Source: Mesorhizobium sp. J18
GTDB taxonomy: Bacteria > Pseudomonadota > Alphaproteobacteria > Rhizobiales > Rhizobiaceae
Assembly (NCBI RefSeq): GCF_007829525.1
Contig: NZ_VLJP01000023.1
Location: 1-51,722 of the forward strand
Direction of reading: 5' to 3'
DNA length: 51,722 bases
A program made the position numbers and the translations under genes. Positions 1 through 9,150 of the stretch are shown here, piece by piece. Below the pieces are notes generated by a model. That model saw only the letters and a list, made by a program, of their open reading frames with translations, made no database searches and had not been told where the DNA came from. Every line of letters begins with the position of its first letter. Position 1 is the stretch's first letter.

Positions 1-105
1 AAGCCGCCGGCACCCGAGGTCTTCATCCCGGCATTCGCGCGGGCGGCCCTGCAACCCCAACCAGCAATGCCGCCCGCGCTGGCGCCGCGACCATCATTGC
101 ACTAA
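1..105 (+). CDS. possible 3' end of an upstream gene (partial)
   Basis: An open frame runs from the first base of the window to a TAA at 103-105 and would encode the last 34 residues of a protein rich in proline and alanine. It ends just before the convergent gene that stops at 148, which is a natural place for a gene end. All three forward frames are open in this GC-rich stretch, so the frame is chosen only from its stop position. No family is recognisable from so short a tail. Confidence 0.25.
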   Translation, partial: KPPAPEVFIPAFARAALQPQPAMPPALAPRPSLH

Positions 106-147
106 CAATCAAATTGGACCCGTCCGTGGGGGCCGATCAACGCACAC

Positions 148-1581
148 TCAAGCTCCGACATGGTCCTGGCGTGATGTGTCAGTCCTTATTGCAAGGCCGA
201 GGATCACAAACAGAAGAGCTGCCGGCTGAGTCAGTATGAGATAGCTTTGGAACATGCTTCCGGCGAGAATGGCGGCCAGCAGAAAGGAGCTGCATATGGC
301 CATCTCACCCACGAACGTGCCTTGAGCCGCTCTGTATGCACGGAAGCAGGTCAGCCCGATATAGCCCAGTAAAGTTAGATAGAGTAGGAGGGCAGGGGCG
401 CCAGCGCGTAGCGCGATATCAACGAACTGGTTGTGGCTCGGAAACATGTTCCCGCGTGATGGTCTGCCGGCAACCTCGCTCCCGAGCGTGAGAGGAACGA
501 AGGCATCGCCGACCAGTGGGTTGTTGACCACACGCTGCAAGCCGAGGATAAGGAGTTTCAGGCGGCGCTGATCATATTTCCCCGCCAACTCGCCCAGATT
601 TTCCTCGATTTCGATAGAATGTGTAACGAATGGATCAGGGGCAATGTCAGTTTTGACCCCATCGCCGTAGTCACCATTCTTTTCGACATCGACAATGGCA
701 GGTGTCTTCGGCGGCAGCCGCGCGGCTTCCCGCATGCCTACACCTGCAAAGGTCAGGCTGGACACTATAAAGGCGGCTAGGATGACGGCAGCGCTCGTGG
801 CTGGTATTGAAAGCAAAGAGCGCTGTTTCCAGGCTCTGACTGTCATATGGATGACCCAGAGGAGAGTTACGAGGACGATCGAAACAAGACCGGTTCGGGA
901 CCAGTTTATCAGCAGATAGGCGCCATTGACCATCAGCATGGTCCATATCGCCCAATCCGGCAAATCTCGTTTGGCCGATGCTATTTGTGCGAACAGGACG
1001 GCGAGTGCGGTTGTGATGATGGCAGGATGCACATTCTTGATACTGTAAAAGGCCTCGGCCAGTCGCGACCAGCCTTGGTGGACCGTGTAGGACGAGAATA
1101 GGTATGCGGCCATTGCAAAAATAACCATGACCGAGATCGAACTTACGACGGGAACCAGCAACAGGGCCCGGCGCACGGCCTGAGCAGGGGCAGGTAGCGT
1201 CATCGCGAGCATGAGCATGAAGATCGGTAGTAGCGCCTGGGCATACAGCGCAAAGCTCATGATCGGCCTGTTCCCGACAGTAAGGCCGTAGATGAGGGCT
1301 ACCGTCATCCAGGCAACCAGCGCTCCTGCAAACGCCAGGACATTCCAGTTTGGTTTTTGAAGTTTCCCCTGAAGAAAACGCAGGAGCCAGACGGCGCAAA
1401 CGAAACCGATCGGAAGGAGAGCGATCGGGAATCCGAATCTCGGCCGTACCACACCGCGCTCGAACACCAGCAGAGGAGCCAATGTCAGGCCGCTATCAAC
1501 CAATACCACGAACAAAGGGATCGGCAGGGTTGCCGTCAAGAGCAAGAGGGCAAAGCCGTCCAAAGAGAACTGCTTAGCCAT
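148..1581 (-). CDS. O-antigen ligase-like polytopic membrane protein (Wzy_C/WaaL superfamily)
   Basis: The product is a 477-residue inner-membrane protein with about eleven hydrophobic segments. A large polar loop of roughly residues 290-390 sits before the last membrane segments, the arrangement of O-antigen ligases and polymerases. That loop contains an Arg-rich stretch followed by FPSHNQFVDI, which resembles the conserved histidine region of Wzy_C proteins. Such proteins join or polymerise lipid-linked glycans on the periplasmic side. The ATG at 1581 overlaps the end of the sulfotransferase gene by 8 bp, so the two are probably translationally coupled in one leftward operon. This suggests that the polymer handled here is sulfated. 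Whether it is a ligase or a polymerase cannot be told from sequence alone. Confidence 0.75.
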   Translation of the reverse strand: MAKQFSLDGFALLLLTATLPIPLFVVLVDSGLTLAPLLVFERGVVRPRFGFPIALLPIGFVCAVWLLRFLQGKLQKPNWNVLAFAGALVAWMTVALIYGLTVGNRPIMSFALYAQALLPIFMLMLAMTLPAPAQAVRRALLLVPVVSSISVMVIFAMAAYLFSSYTVHQGWSRLAEAFYSIKNVHPAIITTALAVLFAQIASAKRDLPDWAIWTMLMVNGAYLLINWSRTGLVSIVLVTLLWVIHMTVRAWKQRSLLSIPATSAAVILAAFIVSSLTFAGVGMREAARLPPKTPAIVDVEKNGDYGDGVKTDIAPDPFVTHSIEIEENLGELAGKYDQRRLKLLILGLQRVVNNPLVGDAFVPLTLGSEVAGRPSRGNMFPSHNQFVDIALRAGAPALLLYLTLLGYIGLTCFRAYRAAQGTFVGEMAICSSFLLAAILAGSMFQSYLILTQPAALLFVILGLAIRTDTSRQDHVGA

Positions 1582-2347
1582 ATCCCAAGGCTTTCAAAGC
1601 CTGCCCTCCGTAGTGCTCGAAAATCTGAAGGGCCTCGTCGGTATAGATATCGCGCCATTCACCTACGTTACCTGCACGAACAAAATTCCTGCTCATGTCA
1701 CCCGACTTTTCGCGCTCCACCAGCACCTTCTTGATGTCGAATTTATCAATCGCAGCCTGAAGGGCCGATTCTGAGCTGTCATGGCCGAGCCTTCGAATGG
1801 TTTTGGCGAGTTCCGCGTTTGGATTGCTGCGCATGTCTTCGTAACGGACGTGAACCATCCTACGATTGTCGTGCCATCTTTCCACGAATTGCGGCCAAGT
1901 GAAGGATGGATAAAAGGGCGTCTTCATTTCCCTCTCGAGGAAAGCGGGAAGATTCGCTCTTATATCGTCGTAGTCGGCGAAATTGTACTTCGCCCGCATA
2001 TGGTCGACGGTCCGATGATTGATCGGGACGTCTTTGAATTTGTGGAAGCAGTGATGGTACCATGAGACCATGACGTCACGTCCGTCTCGCCAGACAAGGA
2101 CACCGCGATTCATCGTCCAAGGGTTGTAGAAATGCCCTTTGAGGATCTGCGGCCTCGTCGGCGGTGTCAGATTATCGTAGAAAGGCAGTTCAAGAGCCGT
2201 CGAAATAAGATTGCTGATCCAGGTGCCACCGGATTTGGGAAATTCGTTGACGACGATGATGTTTCTGACATGCGCCGCGCCATATGCCAGAAAATACCGC
2301 TTAGCCGTTCGAACCGGCGTATTAAAACGAACCTTTGTAACGGTCAT
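1574..2347 (-). CDS. PAPS-dependent sulfotransferase
   Basis: This 257-residue cytoplasmic enzyme should transfer a sulfuryl group from PAPS to a hydroxyl or amino acceptor. The 5'-phosphosulfate loop FPKSGGTW is at about residues 36-43. The 3'-phosphate-binding region, WRDGRDVMVSWYHH, is at about 86-99. Both are hallmarks of the Sulfotransfer_1 fold. Near the C terminus, RNFVRAGNVGEW resembles the RKGxxGDW motif of cytosolic sulfotransferases. The ATG at 2347 is preferred; an in-frame TTG lies at 2368. The gene heads an operon with the O-antigen-ligase-like gene and diverges from a sulfatase, so a surface polysaccharide is the likely acceptor. That acceptor is inferred from context only. Confidence 0.85.
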   Translation of the reverse strand: MTVTKVRFNTPVRTAKRYFLAYGAAHVRNIIVVNEFPKSGGTWISNLISTALELPFYDNLTPPTRPQILKGHFYNPWTMNRGVLVWRDGRDVMVSWYHHCFHKFKDVPINHRTVDHMRAKYNFADYDDIRANLPAFLEREMKTPFYPSFTWPQFVERWHDNRRMVHVRYEDMRSNPNAELAKTIRRLGHDSSESALQAAIDKFDIKKVLVEREKSGDMSRNFVRAGNVGEWRDIYTDEALQIFEHYGGQALKALGYG

Positions 2348-2495
2348 GGCCCCCACACGCCCCTTCAAATAATCAATAGCCTTAATCCTAACCTCACTCG
2401 ATGAAAACCCTTTGCATTGATCCTGTCTGCGAGAGGCGATCTAGATTTTGACGCAACTGCCACCTGCAAGGAATTTCGCGCGAGGGCATATTGCC

Positions 2496-4346
2496 ATGAC
2501 TGTGGCAAGAAACCTGTTTTGGGCGCTGATTCTGGCGGCCTTTGGCGCATTCAGCGCCCCCGCCAGCGCCCAACATGTCCGCCCCGATGTCGTTCTTTTG
2601 GTGATGCTGGACGACGCCGATTACTATGATTTCGGCATCAATTCGTCGGACGCCATAACTCCGAACATCGACGGGATAGCGAAAAGCGGAATTTCCCTGT
2701 CGCAATTCCATTCCGCGTCCAGCATCTGCACTCCGACCCGGGTCAGCGTTGTGACCGGTGAAAGTCCGATTCATTTCGGGATAAGCCGGTTATGGGCCGA
2801 TGATCCAAAGGCTGCGAAAGGGCCTTTTTATAGGGGAAAACGAGGCATCCCCGGCTACAAGGAAACCCTGCCCAAATTCATGCGGAGCCTGGGCTATGCC
2901 ACTTTCCATGTTGGCAAATGGCATCTTGGCATATCGCAGGAACGCTTCACGCCCACGGGATTGGGCTTTGATCAATATCGGATGACCTGGCTCAATCCGA
3001 ACCACGGCACGCTTCGCGTGACGACCGATCAGGGCCTGATCACGACAGATGAACAGTCTTGGCGCCCGGCTTATGAAGCAAACGAGATCATCCGTTTTAT
3101 GGAAGCACAGCGGACTGCGGGAAAGCCTGTTTTCGTCAGCTGGTGGCCGATGGAGGTTCATTGGCCGCTTTATGTTCCGCCAATGTTTGACAATGAGTGT
3201 TGTGGCTTCAATCTCGGGACCAGGCGCGGCCAGTTGCTCGCCATGCTCTATCAGTGGGACCGCGAGTTCGGCAGGGTGGTCGATTACCTCAAGCAAGCAG
3301 GGCTTTACGAGAATGCCTTGGTGATTGCTACCAGCGACAATGGGGGTTTCCACGGAGCGGTTTCCCCGGACCACAGGCAGAGCACAGGCAAGAACAGCCT
3401 CTATGAGGGCGGAATTCGCGTTCCTTTCGTGGCCAGTTGGCCGACCTTGATAGAGCCGGGGTCATCCAGCGATCAGTTGATGACCTCGATGGACCTGTTC
3501 CCCTCCATTGTGGGGCTTTTGGGTGGTCAGGGTCCCGATACGACCGGAGAGGATCTGAGCGGTATATTCACCGGAAGAGAGGTCAAGCATAAGGAGCCTC
3601 CATATTGGCAGGTCCGGACCGTGTCCGTGCGGAAGTTTGCGGATGAAACCAGGAGCGAGGAATTCGCGATCCGTGACGGCTGCTGGAAAATGTTCAAGAC
3701 CAGAGCACTCAACGACCCGTACCATCTGTACAATGTCTGCGCTGATCCGAACGAGACCGAGAATCTGGCTTTCGAGAAGCCTGATCTGTTTCGCCGCTTG
3801 AAGCGTGAACTCCTGCAAAGGCGGATGGAGATAAGCAGCTATGCCCGCTACGAAAGGGTATCTGGGCCCGTCACTATCCCCGACGATGACCGCCTGAACG
3901 TCCATCAGGACGACATAACGATCAGAGCTACCATCGAGCCGGGATACGACCGCGATCGAGAATACGTCATCTACGAGCGCGGGACCGGTATACGCCTGGC
4001 GCTGTCGGACGGCGAACTTGTCGCCGAAGTCAAGGGCGTCGAGGACAGTGGCGATAACCCAAAGATCGGGACCGTCACGTTGAAGGCGCCTGTAGCCGAT
4101 GACGGCAAGCCTCACGAAGTGCAATTCATGATCCGCGGATATTTCCGCGGCGACGCGACAATCTCACTGTTTGTCGACGACGAGGAAAAGGCAAAGCTTT
4201 GGGGCGAGATCGGCTCCAACGATCCTGGCCCGAGCTTGTTCGCAGTTCTTTGGGAAGAAGTGCCAGCGCAACTGGGCGACACCGGGATCACGCTTTCGGA
4301 CTATCGGATATTCCTGTCAGCCATTCCGCCACAGGAGATGTTTTGA
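2496..4346 (+). CDS. exported type I sulfatase (arylsulfatase family)
   Basis: The product is a 616-residue formylglycine-dependent sulfatase that hydrolyses sulfate esters, probably in the periplasm. Residues 1-25 form a signal peptide ending APASA. Metal-binding acidic residues are at 39-40. The modification motif C-T-P-T-R starts at Cys78, the residue converted to formylglycine. A later SDNGG and K-x-x-LYEGGIRVPF stretch completes the active site. After about residue 440 there is a beta-rich domain containing LFVDDEE, resembling a concanavalin/LamG-like carbohydrate-binding fold. The start is set at the ATG at 2496, preceded by GAGGG 9 bases upstream and placing the signal peptide at the N terminus; a TTG at 2448 is also in frame. 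No formylglycine-generating enzyme gene is in the window. The substrate is unknown; the neighbouring sulfotransferase suggests a sulfated glycan. Confidence 0.88.
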   Translation: MTVARNLFWALILAAFGAFSAPASAQHVRPDVVLLVMLDDADYYDFGINSSDAITPNIDGIAKSGISLSQFHSASSICTPTRVSVVTGESPIHFGISRLWADDPKAAKGPFYRGKRGIPGYKETLPKFMRSLGYATFHVGKWHLGISQERFTPTGLGFDQYRMTWLNPNHGTLRVTTDQGLITTDEQSWRPAYEANEIIRFMEAQRTAGKPVFVSWWPMEVHWPLYVPPMFDNECCGFNLGTRRGQLLAMLYQWDREFGRVVDYLKQAGLYENALVIATSDNGGFHGAVSPDHRQSTGKNSLYEGGIRVPFVASWPTLIEPGSSSDQLMTSMDLFPSIVGLLGGQGPDTTGEDLSGIFTGREVKHKEPPYWQVRTVSVRKFADETRSEEFAIRDGCWKMFKTRALNDPYHLYNVCADPNETENLAFEKPDLFRRLKRELLQRRMEISSYARYERVSGPVTIPDDDRLNVHQDDITIRATIEPGYDRDREYVIYERGTGIRLALSDGELVAEVKGVEDSGDNPKIGTVTLKAPVADDGKPHEVQFMIRGYFRGDATISLFVDDEEKAKLWGEIGSNDPGPSLFAVLWEEVPAQLGDTGITLSDYRIFLSAIPPQEMF

Positions 4347-4423
4347 GGCGAAAGGCCATAGAAGCGGGCGTTACATAAAAGCCACGCCGAGCCTTATGCG
4401 CTGAAAACACCTGCAAAAATACT

Positions 4424-4438
4424 TGACGGTTGATGTCA
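4424..4438. promoter_or_regulatory. candidate RirA iron-responsive operator before the siderophore receptor
   Basis: The sequence TGA-CGGTTGATG-TCA fits the TGA-N9-TCA consensus of the iron-responsive operator bound by RirA in Rhizobiales. It lies 52 bases before the receptor start and overlaps TTGACG (4423-4428), a good -35 hexamer. Binding there would block the promoter under iron-replete conditions. The motif is short and would occur by chance about once per 4 kb. The support comes from its position and from a second copy at 9034-9048 before another iron gene. Confidence 0.6.
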
Positions 4439-4490
4439 TATTTGTGATCGCCTGACCCTGCTTTGTTCCCAATGACGTGCGGAGAGTTTG

Positions 4491-6617
4491 ATGCGGGCAC
4501 AGACAATCACGGGCCGAGTTGCGGCATTTTTCGTCGGTGGCGCGGCGATGGGATGCATGCTCCACAACGCCGTGGCGCAGGATGTGATGGTCCTGGAGGA
4601 AATCTCCGTCGAGGCCGAAAGTGACGACACACTTGTGCAGGATGGCTACGTCGCCAAGCAGGACCGCCTTGGCACCAAGGTCGACACCCCGATCGCGCAG
4701 ATCCCGCAGGCCATTTCCGTCGTCACACAGGATCAGATCGAGGATCAGAAACCGCGTACGTTGAACGAGGCGCTGAATTATACCGCAAGCGCCAATCCCA
4801 ACGGCTTTGGCTTCGACAGCCGCTATGATGCCTTTTATCTTCGTGGTTTCCCTGCCTATTACAATGGCATGTTCCGCGACGGCCTGCGGCAGTACAATGG
4901 CCCTTCGGCGTGGTTCAAGCCCGAACCCTATGGCATCGAAGGGGTGACCATCCTCAAGGGGCCGGCTTCGTCGCTGTACGGCATCAGCGGTCCCGGCGGC
5001 ATCGTCAATCTCGTCACCAAACGGCCGAAGGAAGAGCAGTTCCGCGAAGTGGAAGTGCTGGTTGGCAATCATGACCGCTATCAGGCGGCCTTTGACCTCT
5101 CCGGCCCAGCCAATGAAGCAGGGACCGTTCTCTATCGCATGACCGGCCTTGGCCGGTTGGCTAACACTGAACTTCCCGGCTATCCGGACGACAAGCTCTA
5201 TTTGGCGCCCGCCATCACCCTCAAGCCGGATGAGGATACCAAACTCACGATTTTGGGTGAGTATTCCCATTCAGTCACTGGAGGCACTGCCTCTTTCTAT
5301 ACTTCCTCCTATGGCGTTGCTTCCGACATCTATGAGGGCGATCCGGCCTATAATGATTTCACCAACAATCAGGGGCGCATCGGCTACGAGTTTGAGCACC
5401 GCTTCAACGACACTGTAACGGTTCGCCAGAACCTGCGTTACAACGTCGTCGATGCTGATCTTGAATATAGCTATCACTACCCTGTCGGGAATGACCTTCA
5501 GCGCGGTTACGGCCACTACATCGAAGACATGGCTAACTTCGTGGTCGACAACATGGCGCAATTCAATTTCGCCACCGGCCCTCTCGAGCACGAAGCAGTG
5601 GTGGGAATTGACTATGCCTGGACGGACTACAGTGCCGATTCTGCGACCTTCTATCCGACAGTCGATGATGCGCGTGCGGGGAATCCGCCCTTCGCTGGCA
5701 GCCAGACCGCAAACCAGGTGGGCATCTATCTCCACGATCAGATTGACATCAACAATCTGACACTCTTCGCCAGTGGTCGATACGACTGGGTGGGTACCGA
5801 GTCAGTCGATGCCTCCTTCGCGGAAACCGAGCAGACGGACGAGGCCTTTTCCTACCGTCTCGGTGCTTCCTATAGGACTGAATGGGGCCTGATCCCTTAC
5901 GCCAATTATTCTACGTCGTTTTCGCCCAATATTGGCTTGGTCTACGACGATCTCAGTATTCCGGACCCTGTTGGACGCATCGCCCGTCCAACGATCGCGA
6001 GACAGATGGAAGCCGGAGTCAAATATGAGATTCCGGACACGAATGTAATTCTGAGCGCGGCAGTCTTCGACATTGATCAGGAAGACGGTGTGGTTTTCGA
6101 CACATCGACCGGGGTCAACAGACAACGCCAACTCGACATGAACTCGCGCGGCTTCGAACTGGAAGCTAACGCCTCCTTCGACAACGGTTTCAGCCTGATT
6201 GCCTCCTATACGCATCTGCGCGTGAAGATTGAAAAGGGTGCGATGATTGATCTGGGCGAGGGGCCAGAAAGCACTGAGGGCAAGGAACTCTCCGCCACGC
6301 CGAACAATATCCTCTCGCTCTGGGGGCACTATGTGTTCCAGGATGGTCCGCTGGTGGGTTTGGGTCTCGGTGCCGGTGTCCGCTATGTCGGGGAAAGTTA
6401 CGGCGATGACCTCAACACCTTCAAGAACGACGATAGGGCTTTTGTCGATGCTGCCATCTCCTATGATTTCGGCGCTCGCAATCCCGATCTGAAAGGCCTG
6501 TCAATGCAGGTCAACGCCAAGAACCTGTTCGACACCCGGAAGCAGACCTGCTCGGCTGGTTACTGCTATCGTGACGAAGGCGTGTCTGTATTCGGTAGCC
6601 TCCGGTACCGCTTCTGA
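4491..6617 (+). CDS. TonB-dependent siderophore receptor
   Basis: This 708-residue outer-membrane receptor imports a ferric siderophore with energy from TonB. A signal peptide of about 30 residues ends near AVAQ. The plug domain follows (about 65-170) with [13 protein letters not shown] and, further on, [16 protein letters not shown], both typical of FhuA/FpvA-type receptors. A 22-strand barrel fills the rest and the protein ends in SLRYRF with a terminal Phe, the outer-membrane insertion signal. The start is the ATG at 4491, six bases after GGAG; the preceding TTG is too close to that ribosome-binding site. Its TGA overlaps the next ATG by one base, so receptor and inner-membrane importer are translationally coupled. 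The siderophore is not identifiable, and no synthesis genes are present in the window. Confidence 0.93.
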   Translation: MRAQTITGRVAAFFVGGAAMGCMLHNAVAQDVMVLEEISVEAESDDTLVQDGYVAKQDRLGTKVDTPIAQIPQAISVVTQDQIEDQKPRTLNEALNYTASANPNGFGFDSRYDAFYLRGFPAYYNGMFRDGLRQYNGPSAWFKPEPYGIEGVTILKGPASSLYGISGPGGIVNLVTKRPKEEQFREVEVLVGNHDRYQAAFDLSGPANEAGTVLYRMTGLGRLANTELPGYPDDKLYLAPAITLKPDEDTKLTILGEYSHSVTGGTASFYTSSYGVASDIYEGDPAYNDFTNNQGRIGYEFEHRFNDTVTVRQNLRYNVVDADLEYSYHYPVGNDLQRGYGHYIEDMANFVVDNMAQFNFATGPLEHEAVVGIDYAWTDYSADSATFYPTVDDARAGNPPFAGSQTANQVGIYLHDQIDINNLTLFASGRYDWVGTESVDASFAETEQTDEAFSYRLGASYRTEWGLIPYANYSTSFSPNIGLVYDDLSIPDPVGRIARPTIARQMEAGVKYEIPDTNVILSAAVFDIDQEDGVVFDTSTGVNRQRQLDMNSRGFELEANASFDNGFSLIASYTHLRVKIEKGAMIDLGEGPESTEGKELSATPNNILSLWGHYVFQDGPLVGLGLGAGVRYVGESYGDDLNTFKNDDRAFVDAAISYDFGARNPDLKGLSMQVNAKNLFDTRKQTCSAGYCYRDEGVSVFGSLRYRF

Positions 6618-7837
6618 TGGCTGAAACCGTCGTAGGTGAGCCGACAACGGCCTCGCCGGTCGCGATCTTTACCGCGATCAGCGGCCTCTATGTCGCGCAA
6701 AGCGTCATCGGCGGGATCACCTGGAACGGTCTGCCGGCAGTCATGCGTGCCGAAGGATTGCCGCTCGACCGTATTGGCCTGCTTTCACTGATCATCCTGC
6801 CCTGGGCGCTGAAATTCCTCTGGTCGCCGGCGGTCGAGCGTTTCCGCCTGCCGCCGCAGGGGCGGAATCGGACAGGAACGATCATACTCGTCGGCGGCCT
6901 CATATCCGTTGCCGGGCTGTTTCTGGTCGGGATGATCGGCCCCGCATCGCTGCTTCCCGTACTTGCCTGCCTCACCATCGTGGCTTTCGCCGCTTCGACC
7001 GTCGATATAGCCTGCGACGGTTTCGCCGTGCAGAACCTTGCGGAAGAGCACCACGGCTGGGGCAATGCCGCCCAGGTCGGCGGCGCCTATCTCGGTTCGG
7101 CCATCGGCGCCGGTCTTTTCCTTGTTCTGGTCGATGCCTCCGGCTGGCGGTTCGCCGTCTGGAGCATGGCCCTTTTGCTGCTCCTGCTGGGATTGCCCTT
7201 CTTTCTCGGGCCAGCAAATCGCGCAAAGGATGCCGTGAGGGAGCACACGCCATCGCTGCTCGCGGCATGGCGCCGCCCGGAAATCCGCCGGGGCCTTCTG
7301 GCGGCCGCTATCTATGTCGTCGCGCAAAAGGCAAGCCTGGCCATGGTCGGGCCGTTCCTGATCGATGCCGGGCTCGACCTTGCGACGGTCGGGCTCCTGA
7401 ACGGCGTTGGAAGCATGTTCGTCGGTGTCGCGGCCGCGCTTGCCGGCGGTGCGCTGGTCCGGGTGTTCGGCGTACGCAAGGTTCTCGTGCTCGCTCTCGT
7501 GCTGCAGGCGACGGCTCTGTTTTTCTTCTCTGTCTACGACTTCCAGAACATCCAATCGAAAATGATCTTGATGATCGTCGCGATCGCAAGTTCATCCGGC
7601 TTCATGGCGCTAGGTTTCGTCGCACTTTATGCTCAGTTCATGCGCTGGTCGGACCCGCGACAGGCCGGCGTGGACTTCACGCTTTTCCAGTGCATGGACG
7701 CGCTGGTCAGCATGGCAGGTGGCGTTGTCGCCGGCTTTGTCGCTGAATATCTCGGCTATGGCATATTCTTCGTGGGGGCCGGACTTGTGGCAGTCGCCGC
7801 AATACCGGCAATCGCTGCGGTCTCCGACAGGCAATAA
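6617..7837 (+). CDS. MFS siderophore importer of the RhtX/FptX type
   Basis: A 406-residue inner-membrane protein with about twelve hydrophobic segments of the major facilitator superfamily. The N-terminal part ([24 protein letters not shown], interrupted by the first membrane helices) resembles the AmpG-related group that includes RhtX of Sinorhizobium meliloti and FptX of Pseudomonas. These are single-subunit importers that carry a siderophore or ferri-siderophore across the inner membrane in place of an ABC system. The gene overlaps the receptor gene by one base (TGATG), so both make one uptake unit. It converges on the siderophore-interacting protein gene. The substrate is inferred from context; the MFS fold itself is clear. 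Confidence 0.85.
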   Translation: MAETVVGEPTTASPVAIFTAISGLYVAQSVIGGITWNGLPAVMRAEGLPLDRIGLLSLIILPWALKFLWSPAVERFRLPPQGRNRTGTIILVGGLISVAGLFLVGMIGPASLLPVLACLTIVAFAASTVDIACDGFAVQNLAEEHHGWGNAAQVGGAYLGSAIGAGLFLVLVDASGWRFAVWSMALLLLLLGLPFFLGPANRAKDAVREHTPSLLAAWRRPEIRRGLLAAAIYVVAQKASLAMVGPFLIDAGLDLATVGLLNGVGSMFVGVAAALAGGALVRVFGVRKVLVLALVLQATALFFFSVYDFQNIQSKMILMIVAIASSSGFMALGFVALYAQFMRWSDPRQAGVDFTLFQCMDALVSMAGGVVAGFVAEYLGYGIFFVGAGLVAVAAIPAIAAVSDRQ

Positions 7838-7856
7838 CCGGGAGAGGGCAGGGCCA

Positions 7857-8942
7857 TTATTCGTCGTGCTCCGTCCCGTCTTCTCCTTGGACTCCCCGGC
7901 GCCAATAGGAGACGATTAGCTGCCGGTCCCTCTTCAGGCCCCAGTCCTTGCGGACGATCTTCCTGATTTCCTTGAAATCGGAAAATTCGCATCCAGCCCA
8001 GACATAGACGTCCGGCGGCAGATTGGAGGGTTCCAGGGCTCGAAGTGCCTGCGGGAGAAGACCGGCCATACCCGGCTCGCACCCGTTCCTGTAGAGCCAG
8101 TTCACCGTGATATTCTCATGCTCGGCAAGCGGGATGGCATCAGCCGGACCGTCGACTTCCAGATAGACTGTCGCTTGCGTGGCCGGGGTGAGGCGGTCCA
8201 GAATACGCCCGATGGCTGGAAGCGCGGTATCGTCGCCGAGCAGCAAGAGGTTGCGCCCCTCCGGAACGTCGCCGCCACCTGGTCCGAACATGCCGATGAC
8301 ATCGCCCGGCCGTGCCTTTTCCGCGAAAGTCGCGGCCGGCGTGCTGTCTCCCGCATGCAGGACGAAATCCACGTCGAGCCAGCCTTCCGCCGCGTTGATG
8401 GCGCGGATGGTATAGACCCTGACGACGAGCGCGTCCGTGCCGGTCGGCCAGACAACCAGGCCGTCGCTGCCCATGGTCGGCCAGACCGGCTTTCTGCCGG
8501 ACGGGGGAAGGAGGATACGGATATGCAGCCCGCCATGGACGAAGCGCTCGAGATTGTCGGCGCGGAAGCGCAGGCGCTGCATATGCGGCGAAATGCGGGT
8601 GGAGGATAAAACAGTGATCTCACGAAAGAAGATCGGCGTGCCGCTGTCCATGCCGTCGCCCTGCCAGCGGATGCCCTCGGTCGTGCCAAGATATTCCGCT
8701 ACGTGGCCGGCCACGGCCATCTTCATATAGGACAGATTGGTCTCGTCATCGGCCAGGACACGGATCATCACGCTGTCGTGCCGTTCGAGCACGGCATGCA
8801 GGGAACCGTAATAGGTCTTGAATTCCCAATGATTGTCCCGGCCAGTCTCGATTTCGTAATCCCTGTGGTCGGCGCTCAGCCGCTCCATCATCGAACGGAT
8901 GGCCTCGTTCTCGATCCGGGTCTCTGCACTGAGTTGCGCCAT
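7857..8942 (-). CDS. siderophore-interacting FAD-binding reductase with N-terminal DUF2218 domain
   Basis: The product (361 residues) probably reduces the ferric siderophore in the cytoplasm to release iron. Residues 1 to about 90 match the DUF2218 type of domain. The rest is the SIP family, with an FAD-binding segment (VRVYTIR), a nucleotide-domain strand LLLLGDDTALPAIGRIL, and the family signature near the C terminus (WAGCEFSDFKEIRK and SYWRRG). The start is set at the ATG at 8942, which has GGAAG 9 bases upstream; a longer reading to 9029 adds residues unlike the family. The gene converges on the receptor/importer pair with a 19-bp gap and has its own operator-like site upstream, which makes a second, oppositely oriented iron-responsive unit. 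Confidence 0.88.
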   Translation of the reverse strand: MAQLSAETRIENEAIRSMMERLSADHRDYEIETGRDNHWEFKTYYGSLHAVLERHDSVMIRVLADDETNLSYMKMAVAGHVAEYLGTTEGIRWQGDGMDSGTPIFFREITVLSSTRISPHMQRLRFRADNLERFVHGGLHIRILLPPSGRKPVWPTMGSDGLVVWPTGTDALVVRVYTIRAINAAEGWLDVDFVLHAGDSTPAATFAEKARPGDVIGMFGPGGGDVPEGRNLLLLGDDTALPAIGRILDRLTPATQATVYLEVDGPADAIPLAEHENITVNWLYRNGCEPGMAGLLPQALRALEPSNLPPDVYVWAGCEFSDFKEIRKIVRKDWGLKRDRQLIVSYWRRGVQGEDGTEHDE

Positions 8943-9033
8943 GTTGCGAGTCTTCCGATACTGGTCGGCACAGGTAACCGCCTGTTGCCGCCTGACGGCA
9001 TGCCACATGGCGCAGCTCATTCCAACCAAAAGC

Positions 9034-9048
9034 TGACAGGAGAGATCA
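9034..9048. promoter_or_regulatory. second candidate RirA iron-responsive operator (TGA-N9-TCA)
   Basis: TGA-CAGGAGAGA-TCA lies about 90 bases upstream of the siderophore-interacting protein start. It matches the same TGA-N9-TCA consensus as the site before the receptor. Two matches at the two outer ends of one iron locus are more than expected by chance, but each alone is weak. It also lies about 100 bases before the divergent ExoP-like gene, so that gene could in principle share the control. Confidence 0.45.
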
Positions 9049-9150
9049 TCTTTCGATGCTGGTTCAATCGGCAGATCGAAGCGTCATTGGGCTTTAACCG
9101 CCTGGTTACCATGACCGTTTACGTTTGTTCCCGCACAGGAGCGAAGCGCA

